64,000 nt of DNA, taken from Calcarisporiella thermophila CBS 279.70. Lineage: Eukaryota > Calcarisporiellomycota. The position numbers and the translations under genes were made by a program. Below the pieces are notes generated by a model, which was not told the DNA's origin, did no database searches, and saw nothing but the letters and a program-made list of their open reading frames with translations. Positions 23,301-35,889 of this stretch are shown here, one piece after another. Positions within the stretch are counted from its first letter, which is position 1. Each line of letters starts with the position of its first letter. The DNA lies in the NCBI RefSeq assembly GCF_041956535.1, contig NW_027192203.1, forward strand, positions 679,406 to 743,405. Reading direction: 5' to 3'.

Positions 23301-25281
23301 TGCTGTTCTGACTGCTACTGTTGCGAAGCAAGCAACTCGCATGCGCAAAGCGATGACACTCAGTACAGCGGTAACCCTGATGAGCAATGCCCCAAAGTGG
23401 GAGCTTGCACACGGTACAGAGGGCAAGCACAAACAAATTTACAAGATGGAAGGCATGCCCTCTGACAACATAGCTTAGCTGCACACCATTCACATCTCTG
23501 AACGGATTCCCCTCTACTTTCGTTATTTGAATTTGTTTTGAGGAGCGAAATATATGGCAATAGCGAGGCGCAATCAACTTATGGACTCCGCCAGCTGTGC
23601 GCATCTCGACGAAGCCGGTGCCTTCGTGAAGAGCGAGCCCGTAACAATGATAGTGTACGTTTTGGTGGCAATCATAACAGCGCATTCCATAGCCATCCAG
23701 GATCTTGAAGCATTCTTCGCAGACCTGCTCCATACATGCTTGCGAGAAGTGTCGCCCCCTATCACCCTTCTGATGGGTGTTGTTCCCCCAGTCTGGACCA
23801 ATGAATATATGGGGGTAATACTGGTGGACGTGCTCTTTTAGCCTTTCCTCCTTGGTATCTCTTCTTCTCCCATTAAATTTCTGCTGCTTCTCTGCTTCTT
23901 CCTCGAGCGCTGTAATCTCATCCACGTACCCCAACTCCGGAAAAGGTTCCCCGATCACAGGTGCGCCGGAGCACCTCTCCCAAACGTCAAACAGAATCCA
24001 TGCTGCCCTATACCGCGCCTTCTCGGACGTGTATGCTATAACCTCTAGTAAATCTAAATATACATCTGGTTTACACTCTATAATTCGTTGCAGATTGCGG
24101 TAAAATTGATAGAGAAAATTCCGGTCAGGGATAACGCGAGAGGTGTACTGGATCATAGCGTGTAGCAGGGGGGTGAAAAGGGAGTAATGTGAATAGAGCT
24201 CGAAATTGTACGAGCCCGTCGCGTGTGAATAAGAGATGCTTCGTCCTATCAGCGATGGGGAGTGGGAGCGTCGGCTTGCTAGAGCGTTGGGAGAGGTATT
24301 GATATAGAGCCGAGGGGGGGCTTGTGGGGACGCGAGAGATGCATCGGGGGCATACACTTGAATAGAGGGGCTAGGATCCGATGTGAGAGGGCGGGCTAAG
24401 GAATAAAGAAAGCTAGGCGGTTGGCAAACTATTCCAGATACATCAAAAATCCCATGAGCTTTCAACATACCACTGAAGTAGTCATCACCTTGACCTTTCT
24501 GGAAATGAGTATTACTGCCCTCCTCGCTCTTTGCCTCCGCCGCTAAATTCACTAGCTTGGGCAGGATTCTTTCGCAATATATTCCCAACAATTTCCCACA
24601 TAAGCCCAGCTCGAAATACCCGAAGGCAGGGATGAGTGAAACACCTATATCCACGAGCCAGGTGGTGTTATTCGCATCTTGTTCAAGCAGTAGCATGGCC
24701 AAATCCAAGACAAGAGATTGAAGAATGTAGGGGGGGCGTGTGGGACGCGGATTAGCAACTCGATAGCGAGCATCAAGCTCGACAAGTTCTGAGAATATTT
24801 CGAGTGCACGGGCAAGTATGTCATCTTCCGAATCTTGTTGTTTACCAGGGATTGCACCATTTCCTCCAACGCCTTCTCGTTGCGGAGAGGTAGGGGGTGA
24901 ATGGCCTCGCGAGCTTGCCGGGGTTCCACCATACCGTCTCCTATAGCTCCCTAGGCTCCAGCCAAAATTCCGGTAGTTCAATAGCACTTCTCTGAACTGC
25001 ATCACTAGCTCAACCGTTTCATCATTTGTATAGCTCTCGGCTGAGACAACAAGTGAGTAGGGTGGCCGCCGTCGTTTACGCAGTTTAGTGAAAATGTGGA
25101 GAATGAGCTTGGTGAGTTCCGTCATTTTGGGTGTGGCTGAAGAACTTCCCAGTCGAGATGGTATAGCTCGGCGGATGCGAGTCGCAGGCGTGGGAGAAGA
25201 TTCATCCTGCCGCGCTGCAATCGGTCCAGAGATATCGAACATGGCAATTTGAGGATTTGAATCGCGACGCAAGAGATTCAT
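17368..25281 (-). CDS. Very large UNC80-like protein with two C1-type zinc fingers
   Basis: Exons 21940-25281, 19728-21872, 18427-19626, 17737-18363, 17549-17684 and 17368-17495 give about 2,525 residues. Most of it looks like helical-repeat sequence with no transmembrane runs. Residues about 516-547 carry a CEEC..CYDC..H..C finger. Residues about 606-650 fit HX12CX2CX13CX2CX4HX2C, the C1 (phorbol ester/diacylglycerol-type) pattern, lacking the last cysteine. Size, layout and the zinc fingers recall fungal proteins annotated as UNC80-like; in animals UNC80 is an accessory subunit of the NALCN channel, whose fungal relative is Cch1. I have no alignment, so the family is tentative; a giant scaffold of another kind remains possible. 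The last intron (17496-17548, 53 bp) is uncertain: without it the frame ends at 17496. Confidence 0.6.
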
Positions 25282-25710
25282 TACCGGGGAGTGTAAAGAA
25301 GGGGCTGAAGATGGTTAGAAACTTGGTCGAAAGAGATCAATAAATAATAGATAGCGCAACATCAATCGATCTACAGAAAAATGGGCATTGGCCTATGTTA
25401 GAAATCTGACAATAAAACAAAAGACCTTCTGCTCAATCTCCATACATTGTTCTATTTAAACTATTTTTTGCTGCGTCGTGCAATATAGATTTTTTAATTT
25501 CGATGCCAAAATTACTTTATGCTTCAGACACTCAAATATGGCAAAAAAAATAATAAAGGTTGACGTAAACTATGTAATCATGGTGAAAGTTGAAAATGGA
25601 TTGAAGCAACGAATTGTATTCATTTATTGAAGGAAAAATAGAATTTAGTTGAAGGGGTACAAAGAATACTATATACACATACGAACAGATAGCAAACATT
25701 ACATTCCAAA
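25282..25710. other. UNC80-like promoter and H2A 3' region
   Basis: 429 bp between two minus-strand genes. AT-rich. It should contain the 3' UTR end of neither strand's partner except H2A's upstream neighbour: the UNC80-like leader lies on the left side and the H2A 3' UTR on the right side. No gene seen. Confidence 0.4.
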
Positions 25711-26124
25711 TTACACCTCTTGACTCTCCATACCCTTCTTTGTCTTGCTCTTCTGGGGCAAGAGAGAGGCATGAATGTTTGGAAGTACACCACCCTGTGC
25801 AATCGTGACGTGGCCAAGCAACTTGTTCAATTCTTCGTCGTTTCTGATGGCCAACTGAAGATGACGAGGAATAATGCGGGTCTTTTTGTTATCACGAGCA
25901 GCATTTCCAGCCAACTCCAAAATTTCAGCAGCAAGATATTCCAGAACTGCTGCCAAGTATACCGGAGCGCCAGCACCGACACGCTGAGCGTAGTTGCCGT
26001 TGCGAAGGTGACGGTGGATACGACCAACAGGGAACTGAAGACCGGCTTTGGCCGAGCGAGAAGATGAGGATTTTCCGGAGGAGGCCTTTCCGCCAGATTT
26101 GCCGCCAGATTTACCGCCAGACAT
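25711..26124 (-). CDS. Histone H2A with C-terminal SQ motif
   Basis: Nucleosome core histone, single exon, 137 residues. The histone fold is canonical: [39 protein letters not shown], acidic patch residues, [20 protein letters not shown]. The N-terminal tail has repeated GGKSGGK units. The C terminus ends ESQEV, the SQ-E-hydrophobic motif phosphorylated by ATM/ATR-type kinases after DNA breaks in yeast H2A and animal H2A.X, so this copy would also serve as the damage histone. RIHRHL is a slightly H2A.Z-like variant of the usual R(V/I)HRLL, but the rest is canonical H2A. It is transcribed divergently from H2B. Confidence 0.97.
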   Translation of the reverse strand: MSGGKSGGKSGGKASSGKSSSSRSAKAGLQFPVGRIHRHLRNGNYAQRVGAGAPVYLAAVLEYLAAEILELAGNAARDNKKTRIIPRHLQLAIRNDEELNKLLGHVTIAQGGVLPNIHASLLPQKSKTKKGMESQEV

Positions 26125-26498
26125 TGTCAATAGAAGGATTGATTATTAGGGTGAAGGTAAGTGTAGAGTGCGAAGAGAAAGATAAAAACTTTTGGGCTTG
26201 GATAAGGGCAGATAAAAATGCTTAAATACTACAATGGAAATTTTTTTTTACACGAAAACACGAAATCGGGCAGTCACATGGTGTAACACGAAAACGCGAA
26301 ATTTTTTCGTGTGTTTTTGATTTGGTGTTTTTCGTGTTAGAAGTAAAAAAAAAAAGAAAAAAAACAAAAATTAGTAGAAAGTGAAAGAACTATAAAAGGG
26401 CTGCCGATTTCTCATTTTCCCGTATATTCTCACCTCTTCAATCTCACACTACTTTCCTCTCCAATCAACACTACCTCCAAAAAACATTAACCATCACC
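26125..26498. promoter_or_regulatory. Divergent H2A/H2B promoter with six SCB-type sites
   Basis: Contains CRCGAAA elements (the Swi4/Swi6 cell-cycle box of yeast) at 26251-26257, 26259-26265, 26287-26293 and 26295-26301 on the plus strand, and reversed at 26305-26311 and 26330-26336. The 12-mer GGGCAGTCACAT (26268-26279) recurs in the H3/H4 promoter. A TATA-like TATAAAAG lies just before the H2B leader (about 26391). The clustering fits S-phase-specific, coordinated expression of both genes. Confidence 0.75.
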
Positions 26499-26909
26499 AT
26501 GCCTCCCAAGCCCGCCGAGAAGAAGCCCGCCTCCACTGGCGGTAAGGCTCCCGCTAAAACTGCTCCCCCTGCAGAGAAGAAGGAGAAGAAGCCAAAGGCT
26601 GAGGGCGCCAAATCAAAGAAGAAATCCAGAAAGGAGACCTACCACTCGTACATCTACAAGGTGCTGAAGCAGGTGCATCCCGACACCGGTATCTCCAACA
26701 AGGCAATGAGCATCATGAACTCGTTTGTCAACGATATCTTTGAGCGCATTGCATCTGAAGCCTCGAAGCTGGCAGCCTATAACAAGCGCTCGACCATTTC
26801 TAGTCGAGAGATTCAAACCGCCGTTCGTCTTATTCTTCCTGGTGAATTGGCCAAGCACGCCGTATCCGAAGGAACCAAGGCCGTGACCAAGTACACAAGC
26901 TCGAAGTAA
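26499..26909 (+). CDS. Histone H2B
   Basis: Nucleosome core histone, single exon, 136 residues. Basic Lys/Pro/Ala N-terminal tail, then the fold with [39 protein letters not shown] and [20 protein letters not shown]. The C-terminal AVTKYTSSK holds the lysine that is monoubiquitinated in yeast (K123) and animals (K120) during transcription. No intron. Confidence 0.98.
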   Translation: MPPKPAEKKPASTGGKAPAKTAPPAEKKEKKPKAEGAKSKKKSRKETYHSYIYKVLKQVHPDTGISNKAMSIMNSFVNDIFERIASEASKLAAYNKRSTISSREIQTAVRLILPGELAKHAVSEGTKAVTKYTSSK

Positions 26910-27422
26910 ATTGGTCCTAGCAAGTCATTTAATTCACTTTTCTCCCGCTCTTCTGTACAGTTATTACTATTGCTTTCTGTTTTGCTTGTTTCTCCACTTT
27001 CTTCGTGTAATAAATAATTTTTTGAAAAGATTCAAAAAATAGTGCAAACGCTACTTATGTCGAATTCATTTCCTAGAATAAAAAGTTGGGGGTGTCTTAA
27101 TCTCCATAAAGATAAATCTAACAAGATTTTACGGGATTTTAAGAGTCCTAACCGGCAAGCAAATTTTGGACTTACGATTATTCTATTTTTTTATAGGTTT
27201 CATAGTTTTTCCTAAGTTTTTAACTGTGAAAATCAAAGTCTTTTAGCAAAGCACATAATTTCTAGAGTTGCGAGATTTCCCAATTTTAATGACAATTTAG
27301 CTAATAGCTTTTGTAGACGAATATCTTTAATTATAAAAAGAAAGAAACAGAATTGTACAGAAAAGAAAATTAAGTATACACAAAATAAAGAATGCAGAGA
27401 AATGACGAGGAATCAAGGCTAT
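26910..27422. other. Intergenic between H2B and H3 (convergent)
   Basis: 513 bp of AT-rich sequence holding both 3' ends. No animal-type histone stem-loop (GGCTCTTTTCAGAGCC-like) was seen after H2B or H3. A poly(A)-signal-like AATAAATAA lies at about 27008 after H2B. No other gene seen. Confidence 0.5.
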
Positions 27423-28598
<1,176 letters not shown>

Positions 28599-29038
28599 TT
28601 TTTTATTTCTACCTGTAATTCTATTCTCCCCTGCGAGTATATTTTATCCTGTTTTCGAACTGCGTTTTTTTTTTTTTTCGTTTTCGCAATCTGTATCATA
28701 AATCTCAAGTAGATAAAATCGTTATTTTTGAAATCTAAATATTCGATAGTATAAATAAGTTTTCAATCATGCTAAGTTTAAGTCACTAAGAGAAATATGA
28801 AGGACAGGATAAAATATATGGCATCCAAACCACCGTAAGGATAAGAAAAAAGTATTTAAATCTTATTCAACACAAAAAGTGACAAATTAGCGGTATAATA
28901 CCCAGCAGCCATAGAAAAATAGCAAAAGAAAAAATACCATAACAAAAATAAGAATAAAAAAGAGATGTGTATCGAGAATTAGTTCTCTGCAATCAGAGCA
29001 AGGATCATTCTATAAAGATAATAGAAGAAACACTATTT
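28599..29038. other. Intergenic between H4 and the cornichon gene (convergent)
   Basis: 440 bp, AT-rich, with a T-run at about 28665-28678. It holds the 3' ends of both genes. No other feature seen. Confidence 0.45.
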
Positions 29039-29683
29039 TCAAATAGAATTTGTTAGCCATAGATGCACCAAATCGCTTGGATATTGAATCATATTCACCA
29101 GGAGATAAAATCCAAGCTTAATAAAGCACTCCTTCTTGTGGGTACCGATTGTTCGGAAGATCTCCGTCGCATCATACATGTGGCGATTTTCTGTAATTCT
29201 AATGATGAAATCATTTTAGAAAAATTGATCTTAATTCTTCGTTTGAATTAGATGCTCACTTCTTCACATTCCATCCGACTAGTGGCAAGTTGATGAAAGT
29301 TGCGAGCCAGCTACCGCCAAGAAGGAATGACAAGGTGAGAAACGCGTGGGCGGCAGCTTCTGGGATAACGAACTATCGTTGTTTATCGGCAGATGGGGCA
29401 ATTAGCGGAGCTCAATAACCAGGATGAAAAGGAAAATCAAAAATACCTGATTTAATTTGTTACATAGATCGATAGGGTTGATGAAATCACATTCTAAATC
29501 TGAAAACATGATAATCTATATGAAGAGGGTTAAGGATGCCAGCGGATCTATCTGTTTCAATAATTCATCGACCAGGATGCCATTATTAATAGCACGTTAA
29601 AAGGATACAAAAAACACCATAACGAAGAGCAGTACTGCGGCCATTATGACCCCAAAAAGAAATAAAAGAGCTTCCCCACCCAT
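29039..29683 (-). CDS. ERV14: Cornichon/Erv14 ER cargo receptor
   Basis: COPII cargo receptor that carries membrane proteins from the ER to the Golgi. Exons 29609-29683, 29447-29515, 29260-29372 and 29039-29198 give 138 residues, the same length as yeast Erv14. Conserved blocks: FVMVFFIIMFSDLECDFINP, DLCNKLNQFVIPEAAAHAFL, NLPLVGWNVKK and DATEIFRTIGTHKKECFIKL. Three membrane segments are visible. The exon 2 block holding the (M)FSDLECDxINP cornichon signature is bounded by introns of 93 and 74 bp. The intron acceptor at 29199 was chosen because it alone keeps the frame into YDATEIF. The gene lies tail to tail with H4. Confidence 0.95.
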
Positions 29684-29936
29684 CCTTCTTTACTATGCTA
29701 GTATAAACGTAAGAGTTTTGTCTGGCGGACGAATTGCGATCGAAGATAAGCGAAGATAAAAGAGCCAACAAAATAAAGCCTCAAGTGAAAATTGGCATCG
29801 TATTGAAATACGTCACATGAATACGTCACACGCAATAGAAGAGCGAACGACAGAGCAATCAAATAAGCACTTCAGAGTTACAACCAAAAGCAAACTTGAC
29901 AAAATGCAAAACGAAATACACAAAGCAACTACATAT

Positions 29937-30653
29937 TTAAAGCTCGGATAGCACTTCGTCGATTTTCGGGATCAGCGACTTGATCATTTCCCACTGCTCT
30001 AGCTGCAGCGAGACACCTACGCAAGGCGGCAATATATTAAGATGTGCGCGTTCTAATAGAGGTCGCGAAAGAGTTCAGATGAGAATACCTTTTTTCGAGG
30101 GCTTCCATTCTCCATCTTTACTATCCTCTGTTTTTTTGGGAGGGGCAATAAAGAAAAAAGAGTATAATGAATTAAAAGGTCTAAAATTGATTCCTAGCGA
30201 TATGCAGTCAAGGAAACTATAACCATACCCCAAAACTCCCGAATATCCACCATAGCTAAGTGCTTCCACTTACGAACGGTCAAACGCTTCTTCTTGCCCA
30301 GCTAAAAGTGATTTAGTCGATAATAAATGAAATAGAATTGCGTTTGATATCCATTTGGAATACCTCGAAATATCTTTCGCCTTGATCATTGACTAGCATT
30401 TCGCCGCTAGTATTTGACAATTTGGGCTTTTTTGCAGTATCTTTCTCATTCTAATTAATAACAATCCACATGATTAATGTAAATAAAATATTTTGAAGAC
30501 TAGGCGATTGGTCTACATTTTCGGTGGTTGGCTGCTATATAAATGCATATAGATTAGCTGGTGAATACCCCACGAGATATAATGGCTTACTATGGAGTCG
30601 TCGTCGTCTGAGTCGACGTACTCTTTCGATACATATTGCTTTCGTTTTGACAT
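29937..30653 (-). CDS. SUB1: Transcriptional coactivator Sub1/PC4
   Basis: Single-stranded-DNA-binding coactivator of RNA polymerase II. Exons 30591-30653, 30517-30534, 30364-30450, 30301-30229, 30127-30089 and 30016-29937 give 119 residues. The N terminus is charged and acidic (EYVDSDDDDS). The PC4 domain reads YFELGKKKRLTVRKWKHLAM, VDIREFW, KPSKKGVSLQLEQWEMI and ends PKIDEVL. Six exons for 119 residues, including one of 18 bp, makes this one of the most densely split genes in the window. The 18-bp exon is supported by frame and by both splice sites but is the weakest joint. It lies 250 bp upstream of the cornichon gene on the same strand. Confidence 0.92.
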
Positions 30654-31407
30654 AACTCGGAGCTTGGAGAATACTAAACGAAGTCGCGCTTTTACCTTGC
30701 ACGTTTGTTCTGACCCAATTCACCCAGCCACCATATGAATTAATAGCCCTGTGATAGGAACATATATGGAAATGTTCTTGTCAGGCGAAGTTACAATACG
30801 CGTTAAAATACCTGGAAATCATACCGAAAAGTTTGGGTGATATTTGTAATGTGGAAGTGAAGAATCTGCTAGCAATATTCTGACATTATTTAGATTCATT
30901 TAATTATAACCTTTTTCAAGTGTGCAAACTGTTTCTCCAGAGGATTCCTTCGGTTTATGTGGATAATCAGCTTACGATAGTTTTTTCCGAAAAAGAACAA
31001 AATATCATCAGGGTGCAATGAAAGATAATTAGAGTACGATGGTCTCCTAAATAACGTATCGAATTCTGCCAAGTTTGGAGGTTTTTAAATGGGGATTAAG
31101 TCAAGCACCACGGTGTGACTATTTGAATTTCCATTCCTCCGCTATTCATCGCGCTGTTGATTCCGAGAATTATACGTTGCGTTTAAACCCACAGTGAGAC
31201 GCTCATCAAATATCCTCCATTCCCCTTCCACCGTATTCCTCAGCAAATTATTGCTCTTTGATTAAGCAAGCTTTAAACTTCCCACGGTGTACTAGTCAGC
31301 TTGCATCTTCACATGCGATTATTTACACCACTGTCATCAATCAATCTCAAGTAATGCTGAGTGCAATTAGCACAAAAGAGAAATATATTCAATAAATAAC
31401 TTTACAA
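30654..31407. other. Intergenic region between Sub1 and the LYR gene
   Basis: 754 bp, AT-rich. It holds the Sub1 promoter and the 3' end of the LYR gene. No coding exon with plausible splice sites was seen. Confidence 0.4.
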
Positions 31408-31736
31408 TCAATCATAATAGCGTTGCTTCATAGCGCGGTATTTTCTCAGGGAGTACATCGCTTCCAGCTCTGGTTGCGAAGAAAAAAGCAATTATTCAAT
31501 TAGCATTTACACGGGGTATCCTCCAATCTCGTACTCCACCTACCCTTTTTTATATACTCCCCAAACGCCAAACCTTTCTTAATTTCAGCCTCGTCGGTAA
31601 TGTTCCTTTTTTTCATAAATGCATCCTTTAAACGCGGCCGGAAATAGGACTCATAGCCCAGTGGATATTCACGACCTAAGTGCACAAGATCTTTATAGAG
31701 GCGAATTACTTGTCCTCTGAGCTCTGCTTTCGACAT
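31408..31736 (-). CDS. LYR-motif protein, ETFRF1/LYRM5-like
   Basis: Small mitochondrial LYR-family protein. Exons 31544-31736 and 31408-31469 give 84 residues, matching the 85-90 of the family. The sequence starts MSKAELRGQVIRLYKDLVHL (LYK in the LYR position), continues GREYPLGYESYFRPRLKDAF and ends LEAMYSLRKYRAMKQRYYD. This pattern is closer to animal LYRM5/ETFRF1, which removes FAD from electron-transfer flavoprotein, than to LYR proteins for complex I, succinate dehydrogenase or iron-sulfur assembly. Intron 74 bp. Function is inferred from the family. It is divergent from the large membrane protein gene that follows, with a 312 bp shared upstream region. Confidence 0.85.
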
Positions 31737-32048
31737 CGTTACATAGTTCTTTTCTTCCGGGCCATATTTTATTCTATTTGCTGCGCCTCATGCCGATCGA
31801 AGAACGCGCGCGGTGGCAAAAATTATGTGAAATAGTGGTGCAGTTAGAGAGGTGTTATTCCCCCCTCCTCAAATAGAAACCCTATAACATACCTGGCATT
31901 TTCATTCTATAATTCTCTCTTATCCATCAGCCATTTAACGATATATTATTGTCACCATTTGTATATCCATAGTGTTCGTACTCTTTTCCATCTTTTATTC
32001 ATTCTGCCCCTTCATCTCCCGTTGTATTTTGATATATATTCCCGGACA
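31737..32048. promoter_or_regulatory. Shared divergent upstream region, LYR gene / STRA6-like gene
   Basis: 312 bp. Contains a short GC-rich spot (GAACGCGCGCGG, about 31801) amid AT-rich sequence. An in-frame ATG at 31959 could add 30 residues to the downstream protein. No other element recognised. Confidence 0.35.
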
Positions 32049-35000
32049 ATGTTCCATTGTATAAAGCTCAATAGGAGACCAAAGCCGCCCACGTTATTAA
32101 TATGGGCCGTCCTTCTGATCTTGTTATATGCCAATGCAGTGAATGCCTGTAAGCGTTCTGAAATTGCTCAATTGACTTCTCTTCAAATGAATTAACTGTT
32201 TCACTAATTCCTAATTTATGCAAACAATAGCACAATTTGAAATTCAATGTCAAATGGTTCTCAGCGGGTAAGTGCCCGATCCGCTCTTCTATCACGTTAA
32301 AATAAATGCCCTCTAATTTTTTTATAGACATGAAAATATCTTCCTGGATGGCGAGTGCCTTTTGGCAAGAAATGTTTGGAGGAATTCCGAAAACTGGCAA
32401 ATTGTACTCTACAATCAGTCCGAATATAATGTGATACGCAATTCAATTACCGAAGGTTTTTAGTCACTCCTGCCTGCCTATTTTCCGTGGATTGATTTTA
32501 TTGAGCTGTCTTCGTTTATTAGGTCGCATTTTGCGGCCTCCCGCCTGCATGCCAAAATATAATGTCGCCAACTGGCTGAACCAGACGAGTCGAGAGATAT
32601 TCTACCCACTGCAGCAAACAATCAATATCTCACCCTCGGATGTTTGGTATGTAGACGAGAAAGCCGCTGTAAGTATCGCTCTGTGTTGGGCTGTATCAAA
32701 ACATTTCCCATAATACACGTATTTCTCTACTCCTTAGACGCTCACCACCTACGTGTCCTATCAAGTATTCATCGAGAACTTTATCACCGCAGCGCCTCCT
32801 CAATTTTACCTCGAGGCGGTATTTCGAGCTGCCTCCGGAATGGAGCTTTCACGCACTTCATCGGAAATTGTAGCCGCCGTTAGCGGGTTAGCTGAGTATC
32901 TGGACGTGATGGGGCTCAATCAGATTGGCTCCGGGACGTATGCCTGGCGAAATATAGCCATTCCACGGGGGACAAGGAATGTTGATTTTATCCTATGGAG
33001 CTACGGGGGCGGCGTGATAGGATACGATGAAATATTCGGGGTGATGCATATAGATGGGGGGACAACGAGAACGGTGGAGAAACTTAATTTAGGTAAATTG
33101 TTGGCCTATGGTATCCCGTGTGCCTTCACCGAGTGATTTCATCTTCTTTCTTAGCGGAAAAGGTCGCGTTTTGGATTGTTAGTGCGCAGACATTGATCAT
33201 CCCCTTGCTGCTCTACTTTTGGACGAAGCGTGTCCTCAGAATTGATTTCCCAGCGTATTATTACCGAGCTTGGAGTCTTCAACCAGAACGTTCCTTGTAA
33301 CTATTTCTTTTCTTTTTCTAACCACTAGCCCTATCGATTTTTCTGCCCGCCAACCTCACTATGGGTTTCTGCTTACGCTCTTCTCCTCGCTTTCCCTGTT
33401 CCTGTTCCTTGATGCCTGGGCCGTCATCACCTACGACCAAAATAGCATCGTTCTCTCCAATCTTTTCCCAAAAATCTTGGAAACCTTGCGCCTTCCGCTG
33501 GTCTTCATGTACCACGGAGCCCTCTTCTACCCGATCTTGCTGTGTTACCAGCTTGCCCATGCGACACGAGTCGCCGGGGCCATGGGGGCAATAGCGTGTC
33601 TCTTCCTTCTGGTACATGCCATCCTACAGCATATTCCGAATGTAATCTCGGTCCGGCGCGTTTTGTTTGGGACCACGGTGTTGGTGCAAATGCCAGGCTA
33701 TGTGTCCCAGATCATCCTTGCTCTTTATTTTGTGCGAAGAGTATTCGATGCGCCGTCGCTAGAGAAGCATCGAAAGTGGCTGGTGCTGGCAGAGATGGAG
33801 GAGTTGTATGTGAAGCTGCTCTTCGCAAAAAACAAGCAGATGGAGGAGGAAACGCGACCCCTGACGGCATGGGAGCGAATCTGGCTATTCATCACATGCC
33901 GAGGATGGAGGAAAAACAGGGTCATGCCGGCAAAAAAGCCAAAGAGAAAATGGCACGAGCGGCTATGCAATACGCTGGGAATGCGGCAAGATATTAGGTG
34001 AACAATGGAGACTCTTTTTCACCATAAAATATCCAAATCAGCTGAGCGCCTATCCTCTCCCCATAGAATCCCGTTCTCCGTGATGGCCATGCTCATTATG
34101 AACATCATCATGATGTATCAAGTGATCCTGTACTTTATTCGCCAAGCATTCCTCAATCTCGGCTCCTCTATCGCGTGTAATCTCGTAAGTCTTGCTGTCG
34201 TCTCGAATCACGCTTCCGACCCTATCCGCCTGGCGCGTGAAGTATACATCGCGCTTGTGACGAACATGCTGGTCTCGTGTATTGGAGGGGGAATTGGTAA
34301 GCTATAATATCCGCTCTTGCGTCATTATCTTGGATAGAATCGAAACTAAATTCTGTGGTATGGCTGCATCGTATATGATGATATAAAAAAAAACCTCCAA
34401 AGCATGCATCCATTTCGCGACACTAATCATTCGACGGTATACCAAGGATATCCTCCTAATCCGGGGTGGAAATTATCACCTCTTCGTCGGCAAGAAGAAG
34501 CACAACCGTATCTCGCTCAATGACAGCATCGGGTTCGTAGGAATAGGGGTGGGATTCGGCCTCTTTGGGTGCTTTCTCCTGATCGCCGAGCTTTTCCTCA
34601 TCGGGTCCATGATTATTGCCATTCACTATGTCCACCGATTACGCTCCGCCTTCATCCACCACGTCCTTCAAGGCACCCTGTTCTGGAGTATTGTGATCGC
34701 ATACTTTGTGTATTATGTGCAGCGGTTCATCACGCACTATTTTTTCGAAGAACGAGAAGCCCGATTCTGTATAAAAAGAAGAGGCGTCTTTTTCCATTAC
34801 TCTTATTTTATGACCTTTGCAGACTTCAGCATTGGGCTGACAAGCTATATTTTCAGATTTGCACAGGTCCTCTCCCATCCTGCCCCCCCTCCTTCCTTAC
34901 ACTGTCTTATTGATATTAACCCTCTCGGCCTTCACTCTAGGCTATTTTGAACGGCCCCTTCTTCTCCACCCGCCCAGATCGCAACCTCGAACGCTGGGAC

Positions 35001-35650
35001 GCTCGCAATGAAGATCGAGGATTTCGGGCCTATCTCGGGGTGCTGCTCCTAGATCACCACATCAACAATCCCATTCTCCTTACCTTTTGTGAAATCCTCC
35101 TCCAAAAACTGCCCTCGAGCTCGGCCTCTTCTTCCCCCAATATGAGCGCCATGACCACAGATAAATCGGGGAGAACCACCATGGTAGGGGGAGATGCCGA
35201 GGAAGAGGAAAGTATCGCGTACGCGAAAGGATATGCCGATCCCTTGGGGATAAATGAGAAGGAGCTCCTGAGAGAGAGGGAATTGAGACGAAAGTGGGCG
35301 AGAAATCGGTGGTTTGTCGCCTTCACCCTGATATTTAACCCCTCGGTAAAATCTACTTTGACCAAAAATGCGAAAAATGACCTAACCCCTTACTCTCCTT
35401 TCCCCACCCTCCTCATCTACAGCTGCGCAAAAACCGTTGGCAACTCTGCTCTGCAGAGGAGCTCTACGACGTCTACACCGAATTGCACACGCCCCGCAGC
35501 TTCGTCAGCTCCGATACCCCGCCCGACCCATCCTTGACGCCCACCTTTGCGCCTGCATCTCCCTTAGAGCCCATCGCGCCATCTAATCCAAGAGCGAGGC
35601 TCTACCTCCGTCCGACGAGAATCCGCAACCCGTCAACGGGGTTCATTTGA
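32049..35650 (+). CDS. Large multi-pass membrane protein, STRA6/RBP-receptor-like
   Basis: Exons 32049-32148, 32231-32267, 32328-32455, 32523-32668, 32738-33092, 33155-33254, 33329-33997, 34067-34296, 34403-34866, 34941-35345 and 35423-35650 give 953 residues. A signal peptide or anchor (LLIWAVLLILLYANAVNA) leads into about 220 residues of presumed lumenal or extracellular domain with NxS/T sites (YNQSE, LNQTS, INISP). Then come about nine membrane segments (for example KVAFWIVSAQTLIIPLLLYF, HYGFLLTLFSSLSLFLFLDA) with charged cytosolic loops. The C-terminal RNRWFVAFTLIFNPSLRKNR pattern recalls the end of STRA6-type proteins, animal retinol-transport receptors; fungi have uncharacterised relatives. 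Without an alignment this is tentative. Exon 6 is taken to end at 33254, because the later donor would leave a 32-bp intron. Confidence 0.5.
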
Positions 35651-35889
35651 ATCCCCTCTAGAGGAGTTGGGGGGGCTCACCCCCTTGTCTCTCTTTATTT
35701 TAGGCCGCACTAAGGCCTTCAGTAGTTGATTTATTGGAGAGGGGAGGGAAGGAAGAAGTAAAAGAGAAGGGAAAACGAAGAGAAACAACAAATAACATCT
35801 ACATTACAATAAATTAGCATTAACCATGATACCATTGCACAAATACCCTCATGCAAACCTATCATACAAAGTATCTATAAAGAATGCTC

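Noticed and set aside
33297-33328. 32-bp intron with GTAACT donor in the STRA6-like gene
   Set aside because: Shorter than any other intron here; a donor at 33255 gives a 74-bp intron with the same reading frame.
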